64,000 bases of DNA from DASRDU01 sp035560235 (GTDB lineage Bacteria > Acidobacteriota > Blastocatellia > RBC074). Shown here one piece after another: positions 28,556 to 36,516 of the stretch. Location: positions 35,136 to 99,135 of the forward strand of contig DATMAG010000114.1 of the NCBI GenBank assembly GCA_035560235.1, written 5' to 3'. The position numbers and the translations under genes were made by a program. Below the pieces are notes generated by a model that saw only the letters and a program-made list of their open reading frames with translations, had not been told where the DNA came from and did not search any database. Every line of letters begins with the position of its first letter. Positions within the stretch are counted from its first letter, which is position 1.

Positions 28556-29791
28556 ATGTCTGATCGTTCAAAAACCCGACGTGAATTCATCACTGACTCG
28601 GCGCGTGGCGCAGCGGCTGCGGGCGCGGTGCTGACGGCAGCGCAGTTCAATAAGGTTCTCGGAGCCAATGACCGCATTCGGCTCGGCGTCATCGGCACAG
28701 GCAATCGCGGGCAGGACGTGATGGGCTTTTTTCTCAAGGAGCCTGATGCTGAAGTCGTCGCCGTCTGCGATGTTTACGAAAAGGCCATGAACGAGGCCAG
28801 GGAAAAGACCGAAGGCCGGGCGAAAACTTACGGCGATTACCGCGAGCTGCTTGCCGCAAAGGATGTGGACGCCGTGCTGATTGCCACGCCCGATCACTGG
28901 CACGCGCAGATGGCTGTGGATGCCTGCCGGGCGGGCAAGGATGTGTACGTTGAGAAGCCGCTCACCTGGGCGTGGCAGGAAGGCCACAAGATCATTGAAG
29001 CCGTGAGAGACAACAAGCGCGTCCTCCAGGTCGGACTGCAGCAGCGCAGCGGCACGCATTACGCCGAAGCGAAACGCCAGTTCGTGGACAGCGGCAAACT
29101 CGGCAAGATCGCTTTTGTGCGGACCTGGTGGCACGGCAACACGTACCACCTGCGCAAGCCGAACTTCACCGAGCAGCCTGCCGGGCTGGACTGGAAGAAG
29201 TGGCTCGGCCCGGCCAGATACCGGCCCTTCAACGCGCACCAGTTCTACAACTGGCGGGCCTATTTCGATTTCGGCGGCGGTCAGATCACCGATCTCTTCA
29301 CGCACTGGATTGACGTGGTGCACTGGTATCTGGGCGATGATCTGCCGGTCGCGGCCACTGCGGCAGGCGGCGTCTATCATTACAAGGACGGGCGCACCGC
29401 GCCTGACACGATCTCGATTCAGCTTGAATATCCGAAGGAGTGGCTGGCGACCTTCGAAGCGACGCTTGTGCCGGGCGGGCGCGGCGCGGCAATCGAGTTT
29501 ATGGGCACGGGCGGGCGGCTTTATATTGATCGCGGCGGATACACGTTTCAGGAAGCGGCGCAGCGCAGGCAGGCCCCGCCTGAGCCTGTTACGGGCAGGG
29601 CTGCGATGGCGCTCGAAACCGAACACGTGCGCAACTTCCTGGCCTGCGTCAAATCGCGGCAGAAACCCAGCTCCGATGTGGTCAGCGGCCATCGTTCGGC
29701 GCTGGCTTCAAATCTGGGCAAGATCGCCTATCTGCAGAAGCGGCGGATCACCTTCGATCCGGCGGTCGAGCGGAACTATGTGATGAGTTAA
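28556..29791 (+). CDS. Gfo/Idh/MocA family oxidoreductase with Tat-type signal
   Basis: A 411-residue NAD(P)-dependent oxidoreductase of the Gfo/Idh/MocA family. The N-terminus SKTRREFITDSARG contains a twin-arginine motif followed by an Ala-rich hydrophobic stretch (AAAAGAVLTAA), predicting Tat export with the cofactor bound. The Rossmann fold has LGVIGTGNRGQ, VVAVCDVY and the family lysine region VYVEKPLTW. The C-terminal substrate domain carries a WW.GN block and GGGQITDLFTHWIDVVHW. Such exported members are common in Acidobacteria and Planctomycetes and act on sugars or inositol-like compounds; the substrate here is unknown. A hairpin terminator follows. Confidence 0.9.
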   Translation: MSDRSKTRREFITDSARGAAAAGAVLTAAQFNKVLGANDRIRLGVIGTGNRGQDVMGFFLKEPDAEVVAVCDVYEKAMNEAREKTEGRAKTYGDYRELLAAKDVDAVLIATPDHWHAQMAVDACRAGKDVYVEKPLTWAWQEGHKIIEAVRDNKRVLQVGLQQRSGTHYAEAKRQFVDSGKLGKIAFVRTWWHGNTYHLRKPNFTEQPAGLDWKKWLGPARYRPFNAHQFYNWRAYFDFGGGQITDLFTHWIDVVHWYLGDDLPVAATAAGGVYHYKDGRTAPDTISIQLEYPKEWLATFEATLVPGGRGAAIEFMGTGGRLYIDRGGYTFQEAAQRRQAPPEPVTGRAAMALETEHVRNFLACVKSRQKPSSDVVSGHRSALASNLGKIAYLQKRRITFDPAVERNYVMS

Positions 29792-29808
29792 AGCCGCAGG
29801 GAACGAGC

Positions 29809-29850
29809 GAACCGGGAAGCGCAGCGAGACAACTCTGCGTTTCCTGGTTT
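29809..29850 (+). terminator. hairpin terminator after oxidoreductase
   Basis: GGAAGCGCAG (29815-29824) pairs with CTGCGTTTCC (29835-29844), with a G-U pair and a 10-base loop. The stem extends outward to about 29809 and 29850 with further wobble pairs. It lies 18 bases after the stop; the T-run is short. Confidence 0.5.
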
Positions 29851-29896
29851 CCAGGCTGCCGCGTCATTTTTACTTCTGCCTGTCAGGTGATTGTTT

Positions 29897-29902
29897 TATA
29901 CT
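29897..29902 (+). promoter_or_regulatory. possible -10 element for the FHA/PP2C genes
   Basis: TATACT (29897-29902), 94 bases upstream of the FHA start, matches the -10 consensus in 5 of 6 positions. A good -35 element is not visible at standard spacing, so this is only a suggestion. Confidence 0.3.
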
Positions 29903-29996
29903 TGCGCTTGCTTTTGCAGGCATCCCGTCCCGCGTATTGCTAGTGCCTGCGCCACGTCAACTACCATCCAGTCTGTGAATATAGTGGAGTCCTCCT

Positions 29997-30941
29997 ATGA
30001 TCTGTCCGGTATGCAAAGCTCAGAATATTGATACGGCGAAATTCTGCGGCGGGTGCGGCACGCCGATGGCGAAGAGTGCCGCGCCGAGTCCGGCCACATC
30101 GCTGGTGACCTGCGCGCAGGGGCACGTTTACAGCTCGGTTTACAATGCCTGCCCTTACTGCCCGCAGTCTGATCGTCAGGTGCAGTCCGATTTCGCCACT
30201 CGCGTCGAACCAGTGCCCGAAAACCGCCCCGAACCGCCGCCAACAGTGATTCAGCCTGACTCGCCGAATCAGGCTCCGGCCACTGTGATCGAACCTTCTG
30301 CCGACAGAAACCGCACCGGGCAGATGAGGCGTGATTACGCGACGGTGATTGATCCGTCGGCTTCCGGCGGTGACGTGCGCACCGGGACGCTGCCGGATGC
30401 GCTCTCGACGCAGTCTGTCCCGATCGCGCCGCCACCACCGAAACAGCCTGCGCCTGCCACAGTCATTGAGCCGGTCGCGCCGCCGCCACCGCCCCCGCCA
30501 GCGACTGTCGTGCCGGTCACGGTCGCTCCGACGGTTGTTCCGCCACCGCCGCCGACTCCTGTGATTGAGCGGGCTGACGCCGGACAGAAACAGCGGCGCA
30601 CGGTGGTTGTGCCGAATGAAGGCGCGGTTTCGCCGGGGCGACTCGTCGGCTGGCTGGTCAGTTTCAGTCAGCAGCCCGATGGCGCTGATTACCGGCTGCG
30701 CGCCGGTCGCAACGTCATCGGCGCCAATCCGCACTGCGACATCGTCATTGACGACGAGGCTGTCAGCGGCACTCACGCGAGCATTGTCTGGCGCCACGGA
30801 CGCTGCTATCTCAAGGATGAACTGTCGAGCAACGGCACTTATCTCAATGGCGTTGAGGTGCTGGAGCCGACGGCGCTGCAAAGCCACGATCAGATTCGCG
30901 TCGGCAATGTGATGCTGACCTTCATCTCGATAGAACAGTAG
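29997..30941 (+). CDS. zinc-ribbon and FHA domain protein
   Basis: A 314-residue signalling protein. Cys3, Cys6, Cys17 and Cys20 form a zinc ribbon, and Cys39, His43, Cys52 and Cys55 may form a second site. Residues about 60-210 are a low-complexity Pro-rich linker with four TVI(E/D/Q)P motifs near residues 82, 95, 115 and 155. The C-terminal FHA domain (residues about 228-310; GRNVIGANPHCDIVIDD, SGTHASIVW, SSNGTYLNG) binds phosphothreonine peptides. The next gene encodes a PP2C phosphatase, so both likely serve a Ser/Thr kinase pathway whose kinase is outside the window. No signal peptide; cytoplasmic. Confidence 0.88.
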   Translation: MICPVCKAQNIDTAKFCGGCGTPMAKSAAPSPATSLVTCAQGHVYSSVYNACPYCPQSDRQVQSDFATRVEPVPENRPEPPPTVIQPDSPNQAPATVIEPSADRNRTGQMRRDYATVIDPSASGGDVRTGTLPDALSTQSVPIAPPPPKQPAPATVIEPVAPPPPPPPATVVPVTVAPTVVPPPPPTPVIERADAGQKQRRTVVVPNEGAVSPGRLVGWLVSFSQQPDGADYRLRAGRNVIGANPHCDIVIDDEAVSGTHASIVWRHGRCYLKDELSSNGTYLNGVEVLEPTALQSHDQIRVGNVMLTFISIEQ

Positions 30942-31020
30942 TCAGCGGTCAGTGGCCGGAAAAGGAATGACTGCCTGACTGACCACTGACTGCCAGCCAC
31001 TAACCACTGACCACTTGTTG
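30942..31020. repeat. CACTGACCA-type intergenic repeat
   Basis: The 131-base gap between the FHA and PP2C genes contains several copies of CACTGAC/CACTAACC-like units. A perfect 9-bp inverted repeat, GGTCAGTGG (30947-30955) and CCACTGACC (31004-31012), flanks them. The origin is unknown. Confidence 0.5.
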
Positions 31021-31072
31021 TGCCCCCCTTTGCTGAAATCCTCATCAGGTTCTGAGGTTGTCGCACAAAGCT

Positions 31073-31819
31073 ATGCCGCGAAATCTGGTCATCGCTTATC
31101 GCACTGATACTGGTCAGCAACGGAAGGAGAATCAGGACGCCTGCGGGTTCTGGCGCGACACGCTCAGCGGCGATCATCTGCTGATCGTGGCCGACGGAAT
31201 GGGCGGCGCGGCCTGTGGCAGCTCGGCCAGCCGGATGGCGGTGAGCATCATCCAGGAGCATTTCTTCAACCCGGCGCTGCAGCAGGCTGCAATCAATGAC
31301 CGGCTGGAACTGGCCATCCTGCATGCCAATCAGGCGATTTATCAGCAGGCCGCAGAGAATCCGGAGTGTCAGGGAATGGGCACGACCTGTGTGGTGGCTG
31401 CGATTGCGGGGCGCTATGCGTTTCTCGCGCACGTTGGTGACAGTCGCATCTATCTGGTGCGCGAACAGCGCATCATCCGGCTGACGCGGGATCATTCGCT
31501 CGTGCAGCGGATGCTCGATGACGGGCTGATTGAGGAACACGAAGCCGCCGTACATTCACAGCGCAACGTGCTGCAGCGCGCCATCGGCCCGCGCCGCGAA
31601 GTCGTGCCTGAAGTGCGCTCCGAGCCGGTCGAACTGCTGCCGGGTGATCTGCTGATTATGTGCACCGATGGCCTGTACGGACAGATGCGCGATGAGGAAA
31701 TCTTCGAGATCGTGCGGCAGAATGAGCCCCAGGCCGCCTGCGACACGCTCGTCAGTCTCGCCAATGAACGCGGCGGCCCTGACAACATCACCGTCGCCAT
31801 CTGCAGGGTCGAAAGCTGA
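31073..31819 (+). CDS. PP2C-type serine/threonine protein phosphatase
   Basis: A 248-residue soluble PPM/PP2C phosphatase that removes phosphate from Ser/Thr using two divalent metals. The motifs are complete: TGQQRKENQDA (first metal aspartate), LLIVADGMGGAACG, GTTCVVAAI, AHVGDSRIYLVR, LTRDHSLVQRM and the C-terminal GGPDNITVAIC. It matches the short bacterial PrpC/Stp type. ATG 31073 is chosen over a TTG at 31058. It probably reverses phosphorylation in the pathway of the upstream FHA protein and may share its transcript. Confidence 0.95.
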   Translation: MPRNLVIAYRTDTGQQRKENQDACGFWRDTLSGDHLLIVADGMGGAACGSSASRMAVSIIQEHFFNPALQQAAINDRLELAILHANQAIYQQAAENPECQGMGTTCVVAAIAGRYAFLAHVGDSRIYLVREQRIIRLTRDHSLVQRMLDDGLIEEHEAAVHSQRNVLQRAIGPRREVVPEVRSEPVELLPGDLLIMCTDGLYGQMRDEEIFEIVRQNEPQAACDTLVSLANERGGPDNITVAICRVES

Positions 31820-31830
31820 GATTACTTCTG

Positions 31831-32463
31831 ATGCCCCGCCTGCCACTTCAAATCCTGATGGCCACTACAAACCAGGGCAAACTCGCGGAACTCAGGCGAC
31901 TGCTCTCCGGCCTGCCCTGCAGCCTCATCGGACTCGATGCGCTCGCGGCAGCGCCTCCGGCTCCCGCAGAGACAGGAAGTACCTTTACTGAAAATGCGCT
32001 GCTCAAGGCTGAATATTATTTCAGCCACACCGGACTGCTCTCGCTCGCTGACGATTCGGGCCTTGAAGTTGATGCGCTCGGCGGCGCGCCCGGCGTTTAT
32101 TCTGCGCGTTATGCCGGAGAGGCCGCGAGCGACGCCGGGCGGATCGCAAAGCTGCTCGATGAATTGAAGCAGGTTCCTGATGAAAGACGCACCGCGCGCT
32201 TCCGCTGCAGTCTCGCGCTCGTCGGAGCAATTGACGCTGCGCCTGAACAGCACATCTTTGAAGGAAGCTGCGAGGGCGTCATTGCGCGCGCGCCGCGTGG
32301 CCGCAATGGATTCGGTTATGACCCGGTCTTTGTGGATCAGGAATCGGGGCGCACCTTCGCTGAACTTGCTCCCGCCGAAAAGGCCGCCCGCAGCCATCGT
32401 GGCCGCGCGCTTTCTGCCCTGCGCAACTTTCTGCAGGAGCGACTGAAGGATCGGGACAAGTAA
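31831..32463 (+). CDS. rdgB: RdgB/HAM1 non-canonical purine NTP pyrophosphatase
   Basis: A 210-residue housecleaning enzyme that hydrolyses dITP, XTP and related nucleotides to monophosphates, keeping them out of DNA and RNA. The N-terminal MATTNQGKLAEL, the TFTENALLKAEYYF helix, the catalytic LADDSGLEVDALGGAPGVYSARYAG block and GRNGFGYDPVF are all present, and the C-terminal AEKAARSHRGRAL also matches the family. It begins 11 bases after the PP2C stop, suggesting co-transcription. Confidence 0.96.
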   Translation: MPRLPLQILMATTNQGKLAELRRLLSGLPCSLIGLDALAAAPPAPAETGSTFTENALLKAEYYFSHTGLLSLADDSGLEVDALGGAPGVYSARYAGEAASDAGRIAKLLDELKQVPDERRTARFRCSLALVGAIDAAPEQHIFEGSCEGVIARAPRGRNGFGYDPVFVDQESGRTFAELAPAEKAARSHRGRALSALRNFLQERLKDRDK

Positions 32464-32544
32464 CTCAGGTCTCCCGATTGACACACCCTGCCGCCGACAT
32501 TAAGCTCCAGACTCTGAAACGCTGAATACTCATCCTGCGAAACG

Positions 32545-33165
32545 ATGCTGAAAAACTACGGATTTGACCGGTCGGAAATGGCGGTTCTGAAAAAGCTGAC
32601 CACGCCGGAAAAGATTCAATACTTCCTCGATTACGAAGTCGCTTACAACAAGGAAAAGGACGGCGAGACGTGCCGTTCGCCGCGCCGCGTGCTGCGCGAC
32701 CGCCTGGCGCACTGTGCCGAAGGAGCTTTCTTTGCGGCGGCGGCGCTGCGCGTTCAGGGGCATCCGCCGCTGATTGTTGACCTCGAAGCCGTGCGCGACG
32801 ACGATCATCTGCTCGCAGTCTTCAGACAGCACGGGCACTGGGGCGCAATTGCCAAATCGAATTACTCAGGCCTGCGCTTTCGCGAACCGGTCTACCGGAC
32901 GATTCGTGAACTCGTCATGTCGTACTTCGCTCATTACTACAACCCGGGCGGGGAACTGACGCTGAGAGCTTTCTCAACCCGCCCGGTCAACCTGAAGCGC
33001 TTCGATCACACTCACTGGATGACGCGCGAGGATGATCTCTGGAACATCTGCGAATACTTCTACTCGGTCCCGCACTCACAGATTCTTACTCAGGCCATGT
33101 CGCGCCGTCGCCGTCGCCTGGATCGCCGTCTGTACGAAGCCGGGCTGGTGGGCGCGGTCACATAA
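32545..33165 (+). CDS. putative transglutaminase-like protein
   Basis: A 206-residue protein without signal peptide. I do not recognise it as a named family, but the block RLAHCAEGAFFAAAALRVQGHPP (Cys57) followed by DDDHLLAVF (His88) and WGAIAKSN resembles the Cys-His-(Asp/Asn) arrangement of the transglutaminase/cysteine-peptidase fold. The C-terminus is Arg-rich (MSRRRRRLDRRL), perhaps for nucleic acid or membrane contact. It may be a peptidase, an amidase or an inactive homologue; this is an inference from motif spacing only. It follows rdgB at 81 bases. Confidence 0.6.
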   Translation: MLKNYGFDRSEMAVLKKLTTPEKIQYFLDYEVAYNKEKDGETCRSPRRVLRDRLAHCAEGAFFAAAALRVQGHPPLIVDLEAVRDDDHLLAVFRQHGHWGAIAKSNYSGLRFREPVYRTIRELVMSYFAHYYNPGGELTLRAFSTRPVNLKRFDHTHWMTREDDLWNICEYFYSVPHSQILTQAMSRRRRRLDRRLYEAGLVGAVT

Positions 33166-33174
33166 CATCAGACA

Positions 33175-33265
33175 CCTTCTCCATTCTCCATTTTCAATTC
33201 CCCATTATTTGCAGGGAGGAATGATTGCGAGAGCGCCTTCTGCGAATAATGGAGAACGGAGAAGG
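33175..33265. repeat. imperfect palindromic intergenic element
   Basis: CCTTCTCCATTCTCCATT (33175-33192) pairs with 33248-33265 in 17 of 18 positions, and an inner CATTATTTGCAG pairs with CTGCGAATAATG nearby. The element sits between the transglutaminase-like gene and the convergent small membrane protein. It may act as a bidirectional terminator or be a mobile palindromic repeat. Confidence 0.55.
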
Positions 33266-33319
33266 CGAGCGGAGGCGGATCTTTCTCTTCCGTCGGAAGC
33301 TGCGCACGATGCTGATATT

Positions 33320-33574
33320 TCAGACTGTGCGGCGTCCCGCGAAGAGGCGGTAAAGCGCCAGCAGAATGATCGCGCCTGGAATCGAGGCTATCCATCCGGC
33401 TGAATAATCAGGCCCGGCCCAAAGCGCGCGCCCGACGAATGTTCCGATCAGCGCCCCGACCATTCCGATAACCGCCGTGACGATGATGCCGCCGGGATCG
33501 CGCCCCGGCATCAGCAGCTTGGCGATGATCCCCACAACCAGACCGAAAAGAATCTGACCAATCAGATGCAACAT
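33320..33574 (-). CDS. GlsB/YeaQ/YmgE family small membrane protein
   Basis: An 84-residue inner-membrane protein of the transglycosylase-associated (GlsB/YeaQ/YmgE) family, linked to stress response. Three hydrophobic segments are seen: ILFGLVVGIIAKLLMPG, GIIVTAVIGMVGALIGTFVG and IASIPGAIILLALYRLF, with the family motif PGRDPGG between the first two. ATG 33574 is set by AGGAGG seven bases upstream; the longer open frame upstream is not needed. The molecular role is not established. Confidence 0.85.
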   Translation of the reverse strand: MLHLIGQILFGLVVGIIAKLLMPGRDPGGIIVTAVIGMVGALIGTFVGRALWAGPDYSAGWIASIPGAIILLALYRLFAGRRTV

Positions 33575-33731
33575 AATCGTTCCTCCTGAGAATGGCGCAG
33601 ACAGCGTATGCCACCGGGACAATTCATTCCTGTCTGCCGCGCCTGAATTGTCTCTCAGCCGGACATCGGCTGACCCTTCAACTTCAGACGGAAATCACTG
33701 CAATCGCCAGTCCATTAACGCGCCTGCTGAA

Positions 33732-36266
33732 TCAGTCCTGTATGGCCGGTGGCTTGGCAGGCGATGACGAACCTTTCCTGCGCGCATTTTGCGGCTGATC
33801 GGTTTCCTGCGGCTGTTCGCCGTCGTGATCTGCCTCCGTGTCTGTTTCAAGCGGGTAAAGATCGGGATTGAAGTCGGTGAGAGTGATCTGCGGCAGCAGA
33901 TTCATCACGTCCGGACTCGGTTCGGGCAGTTCCGGCGCAGTGTGCTGGAAACAGGCCGGTGGAACGAGTGAAGAGGGCAGCAGCATCTTCCGGCGATTCG
34001 GACAGAACGCATTCGCCAGCAGCCCGTTGTCAGCGTCAACTTCAACCTCTTCGAGTCCGCCTGGCCGGGCAAACTGATCAGCCCCCAGATCGGGCCGCAC
34101 CGCGAGGGCTGATTTGATGAAGTCTGTCCAGATCGGCACTGCCGCTTCTCCGCCGGTCAGTTTCAGATCACGATGATCGTCAAATCCGACCCAGACCACC
34201 ACCAGCAGCTTCGGCGTGTAACCGACAAACCACGCATCGCGCGAAGTGCCGGTCTTGCCTGCCGCCGGGCCGCGATAACCCATCTGCCGCACCCGCGTTG
34301 CCGTGCCGCGATTGACCACTTCAGCCAGCGTGTCTGTGACCACCCAGGCGACCGCGGGCGAAACCACGCTGCTTCTTGCGGCAGCGCCTTCATGCAGCAC
34401 TCCGCTGCCGTTTCTGACCGCGCGAATGGCCAGCGGGTCAACCCTCATCCCATTACTGGCGAAAACCGTGTAGGCTCGCGCCACATCGAGCGGTGTGGCT
34501 TCAAAAGCGCCGAGCGCCATCGAAGGATAGAGTCCGGGGTGCGGCAGTCCGGCCTGTTCGGCCAGTTCCGCTACGCGTCCGAGGCCTGTCTCCATTGCCG
34601 CCTCAACCGCCACGACGTTGAGTGAACGCACGATGGCATCGCGCAGCATCACCGGATGACCCGAATATGAATTGCCGAAGTTGCGCGGCCTGTAAACAGC
34701 CTTGTCGGCATAGGCGAACTCCTGCGGAGCATTCTGAAAGGTGGTCGTCGGTGACACGCCTCGAGCGAGCGCAGCCGCATAGACAATGGGCTTGAAGACC
34801 GAACCGGGCTGTCGCCGCGCATCAGTTGCGCGATTGAAATGGCTGCTCAGATAATCACGCCCGCCCACCATCGCCAGAATTTCACCCGTGCGCGGGTCGA
34901 GCGCAATCAGCGCAGCTTCAGGATGCGCGCCATCGCTGCGCGCAGACACTGTGCGCTCGAGCCGCGCCAGATGCGCTCTGACGATCTGATTCGCAGCCCG
35001 CTGCAGGTCAGGATCGAGCGTCGTTTCGATTCGCAGATGAGCGAGTTCGCTCTCACTGAACTGCTGCAGGCCCGCATCGCGGCGCAGGTAATCAACAAAG
35101 TACGGAGCCGAGGCATCATCAATTCCTTCCGGCGGCAGCACTCGCAGCGGCTCGGCTTCGGCGGCCTCTGCTTCAGCGCGACTGATCGCGCCGGTTTCGA
35201 CCATAGCATCAAGCACCACATTCCGCCGCGCTCTGGCCAGTTCCGGTTGCGCATCAGGTGAATAACGATTCGGCGCTCTGACGAGTCCGGCCAGCAGCGC
35301 GGCCTCGCTCAGCGACAGCTCTGAAAGGTCCCTGCCAAAATAGATCTGCGCCGCCTGCTTGAATCCGTAAATAGCCGTTATGCCCCTGTGGCCCAGATAA
35401 ACGCGGTCGCAGTAAAGCGTCAGGATCTGCTGCTTCGTCAGCCTGCGTTCCAGCGCCAGCGCCATCAGCGCTTCGCTCAGCTTGCGCTCGTAGCTGCGTT
35501 CGGGCGAGAGAAACTGATTCTTGATGAACTGCTGCGTGATGGTCGAGCCGCCCTCACGAATCTCGCCGCTGCGCCAGTTTCTGAGCAGCGCGCGAGCCAT
35601 CGCCTTCAGATCAATGCCCGAATGCTCAAAAAACCTGCGGTCTTCAATCGCCGTGATGGCCTTGACGAGGTGCGGCGGCAGTTCCGCAAATGAGACCGGA
35701 CGCCGCGCCTGCTTTCTCGTGCTGAGATCAGCCGTCAGCATCTCAGCGGGCAGTGCAACAGCTTCAAGACGCTGTTGTGTCCTGGTGTTTTGAATGCCCG
35801 TAATAGCGCACCGGCCTGACTTCTCCGCAAAGGAGATGCGTATGGATTGAGGCAGTTCATCGCTCGTCAGATACTGATGAGTGCGAATTTCAAAACCGTC
35901 GGGCAGGCGCGTGAAACTGCCTGAAACGAACTCGTCGCTGCCAGAGCCCTCCAGATAGCCTGCGCGCAGCAGTTGCTCGCTGAGTTCATCGCAGGTCATC
36001 TGCCTGCCGACGACAATGTGACGCGGCGCGGTATAGATGCCTGCCGACAGCAGCAGCGAATGATCGGCCAGCCGCTCACTGATGAAGGCCGCGTGCCGTG
36101 AGTATTGATTGAGCAGTCCGAATCCGGCAATGAGCGCGCTGAAGAAGATCAGCAGTCCGAGTCCAGCCGCGATCCGTTTGCGGCAGGTGAAACGACTCTG
36201 CCGGGTGACGGGGAGACGGGTGATGATGGTGTGCAGTCTGTCCTGATCGTTCGTTTCAAAATTCAT
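33732..36266 (-). CDS. class A penicillin-binding protein (PBP1B-like)
   Basis: An 844-residue bifunctional murein synthase. The N-terminus has a cytoplasmic basic segment and one membrane anchor (GLGLLIFFSALIAGFGLL), then a UB2H-like region that points to the PBP1B type. The glycosyltransferase domain shows Glu208 in EDRRFFEH and GGSTITQQFIKNQF; the transpeptidase has Ser489-x-x-Lys in PGSVFKP, SLN and GKTGTS. The C-terminus has an acidic, Pro/Gln-rich tail not typical of the family. The ATG follows GGAGG closely. It polymerises and crosslinks peptidoglycan at the periplasmic face. No lipoprotein activator gene is seen nearby. Confidence 0.95.
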   Translation of the reverse strand: MNFETNDQDRLHTIITRLPVTRQSRFTCRKRIAAGLGLLIFFSALIAGFGLLNQYSRHAAFISERLADHSLLLSAGIYTAPRHIVVGRQMTCDELSEQLLRAGYLEGSGSDEFVSGSFTRLPDGFEIRTHQYLTSDELPQSIRISFAEKSGRCAITGIQNTRTQQRLEAVALPAEMLTADLSTRKQARRPVSFAELPPHLVKAITAIEDRRFFEHSGIDLKAMARALLRNWRSGEIREGGSTITQQFIKNQFLSPERSYERKLSEALMALALERRLTKQQILTLYCDRVYLGHRGITAIYGFKQAAQIYFGRDLSELSLSEAALLAGLVRAPNRYSPDAQPELARARRNVVLDAMVETGAISRAEAEAAEAEPLRVLPPEGIDDASAPYFVDYLRRDAGLQQFSESELAHLRIETTLDPDLQRAANQIVRAHLARLERTVSARSDGAHPEAALIALDPRTGEILAMVGGRDYLSSHFNRATDARRQPGSVFKPIVYAAALARGVSPTTTFQNAPQEFAYADKAVYRPRNFGNSYSGHPVMLRDAIVRSLNVVAVEAAMETGLGRVAELAEQAGLPHPGLYPSMALGAFEATPLDVARAYTVFASNGMRVDPLAIRAVRNGSGVLHEGAAARSSVVSPAVAWVVTDTLAEVVNRGTATRVRQMGYRGPAAGKTGTSRDAWFVGYTPKLLVVVWVGFDDHRDLKLTGGEAAVPIWTDFIKSALAVRPDLGADQFARPGGLEEVEVDADNGLLANAFCPNRRKMLLPSSLVPPACFQHTAPELPEPSPDVMNLLPQITLTDFNPDLYPLETDTEADHDGEQPQETDQPQNARRKGSSSPAKPPAIQD

Positions 36267-36463
36267 AATGCCCCTCCTCCTGCCGGCTCAGCCAGAGTCA
36301 GGGCAAGCAATGTGCCGGATGCTGTATTGCTTCGGGTTAAATCACCATGAGGCTGAGTTATGATTTCGCCTGGAGGACTGCAGGAACAGACTGTCTGCTC
36401 TCAGAACGGTTATCACTTAATCATCGTTCCTGTGTGGAGCAGGTCGCCGAGTGGGTACAGACC

Positions 36464-36492
36464 AAAAAAGCGCGCCTGTGACAGACACGCTT
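36464..36492 (-). terminator. Rho-independent terminator of sialidase-like gene
   Basis: On the minus strand, an 11-bp stem (36482-36492 with 36468-36478, two G-U pairs) with a 3-base loop is followed by a run of T. It lies 25 bases after the sialidase-like stop. The 250-base gap to the PBP gene otherwise shows only a TTCGTG-type repeat and no gene. Confidence 0.75.
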
Positions 36493-36506
36493 CGTGTTTA
36501 TTCGTG
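36487..36506. repeat. TTCGTG-type dispersed repeat copy
   Basis: CTTCGTGTTTATTCGTGG near 36490-36507 holds two TTCGTG units spaced by 5 bases, overlapping the terminator arm of the sialidase-like gene. The arrangement is the same as at 28488-28506. Confidence 0.45.
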
Positions 36507-36516
36507 GCTGAAACTT

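Noticed and set aside
28568..29692. A 374-codon open frame on the minus strand opposite the Gfo/Idh/MocA gene
   Set aside because: It is a shadow of high-GC codon periodicity; the plus-strand gene has clear family motifs, and the antisense product shows none.
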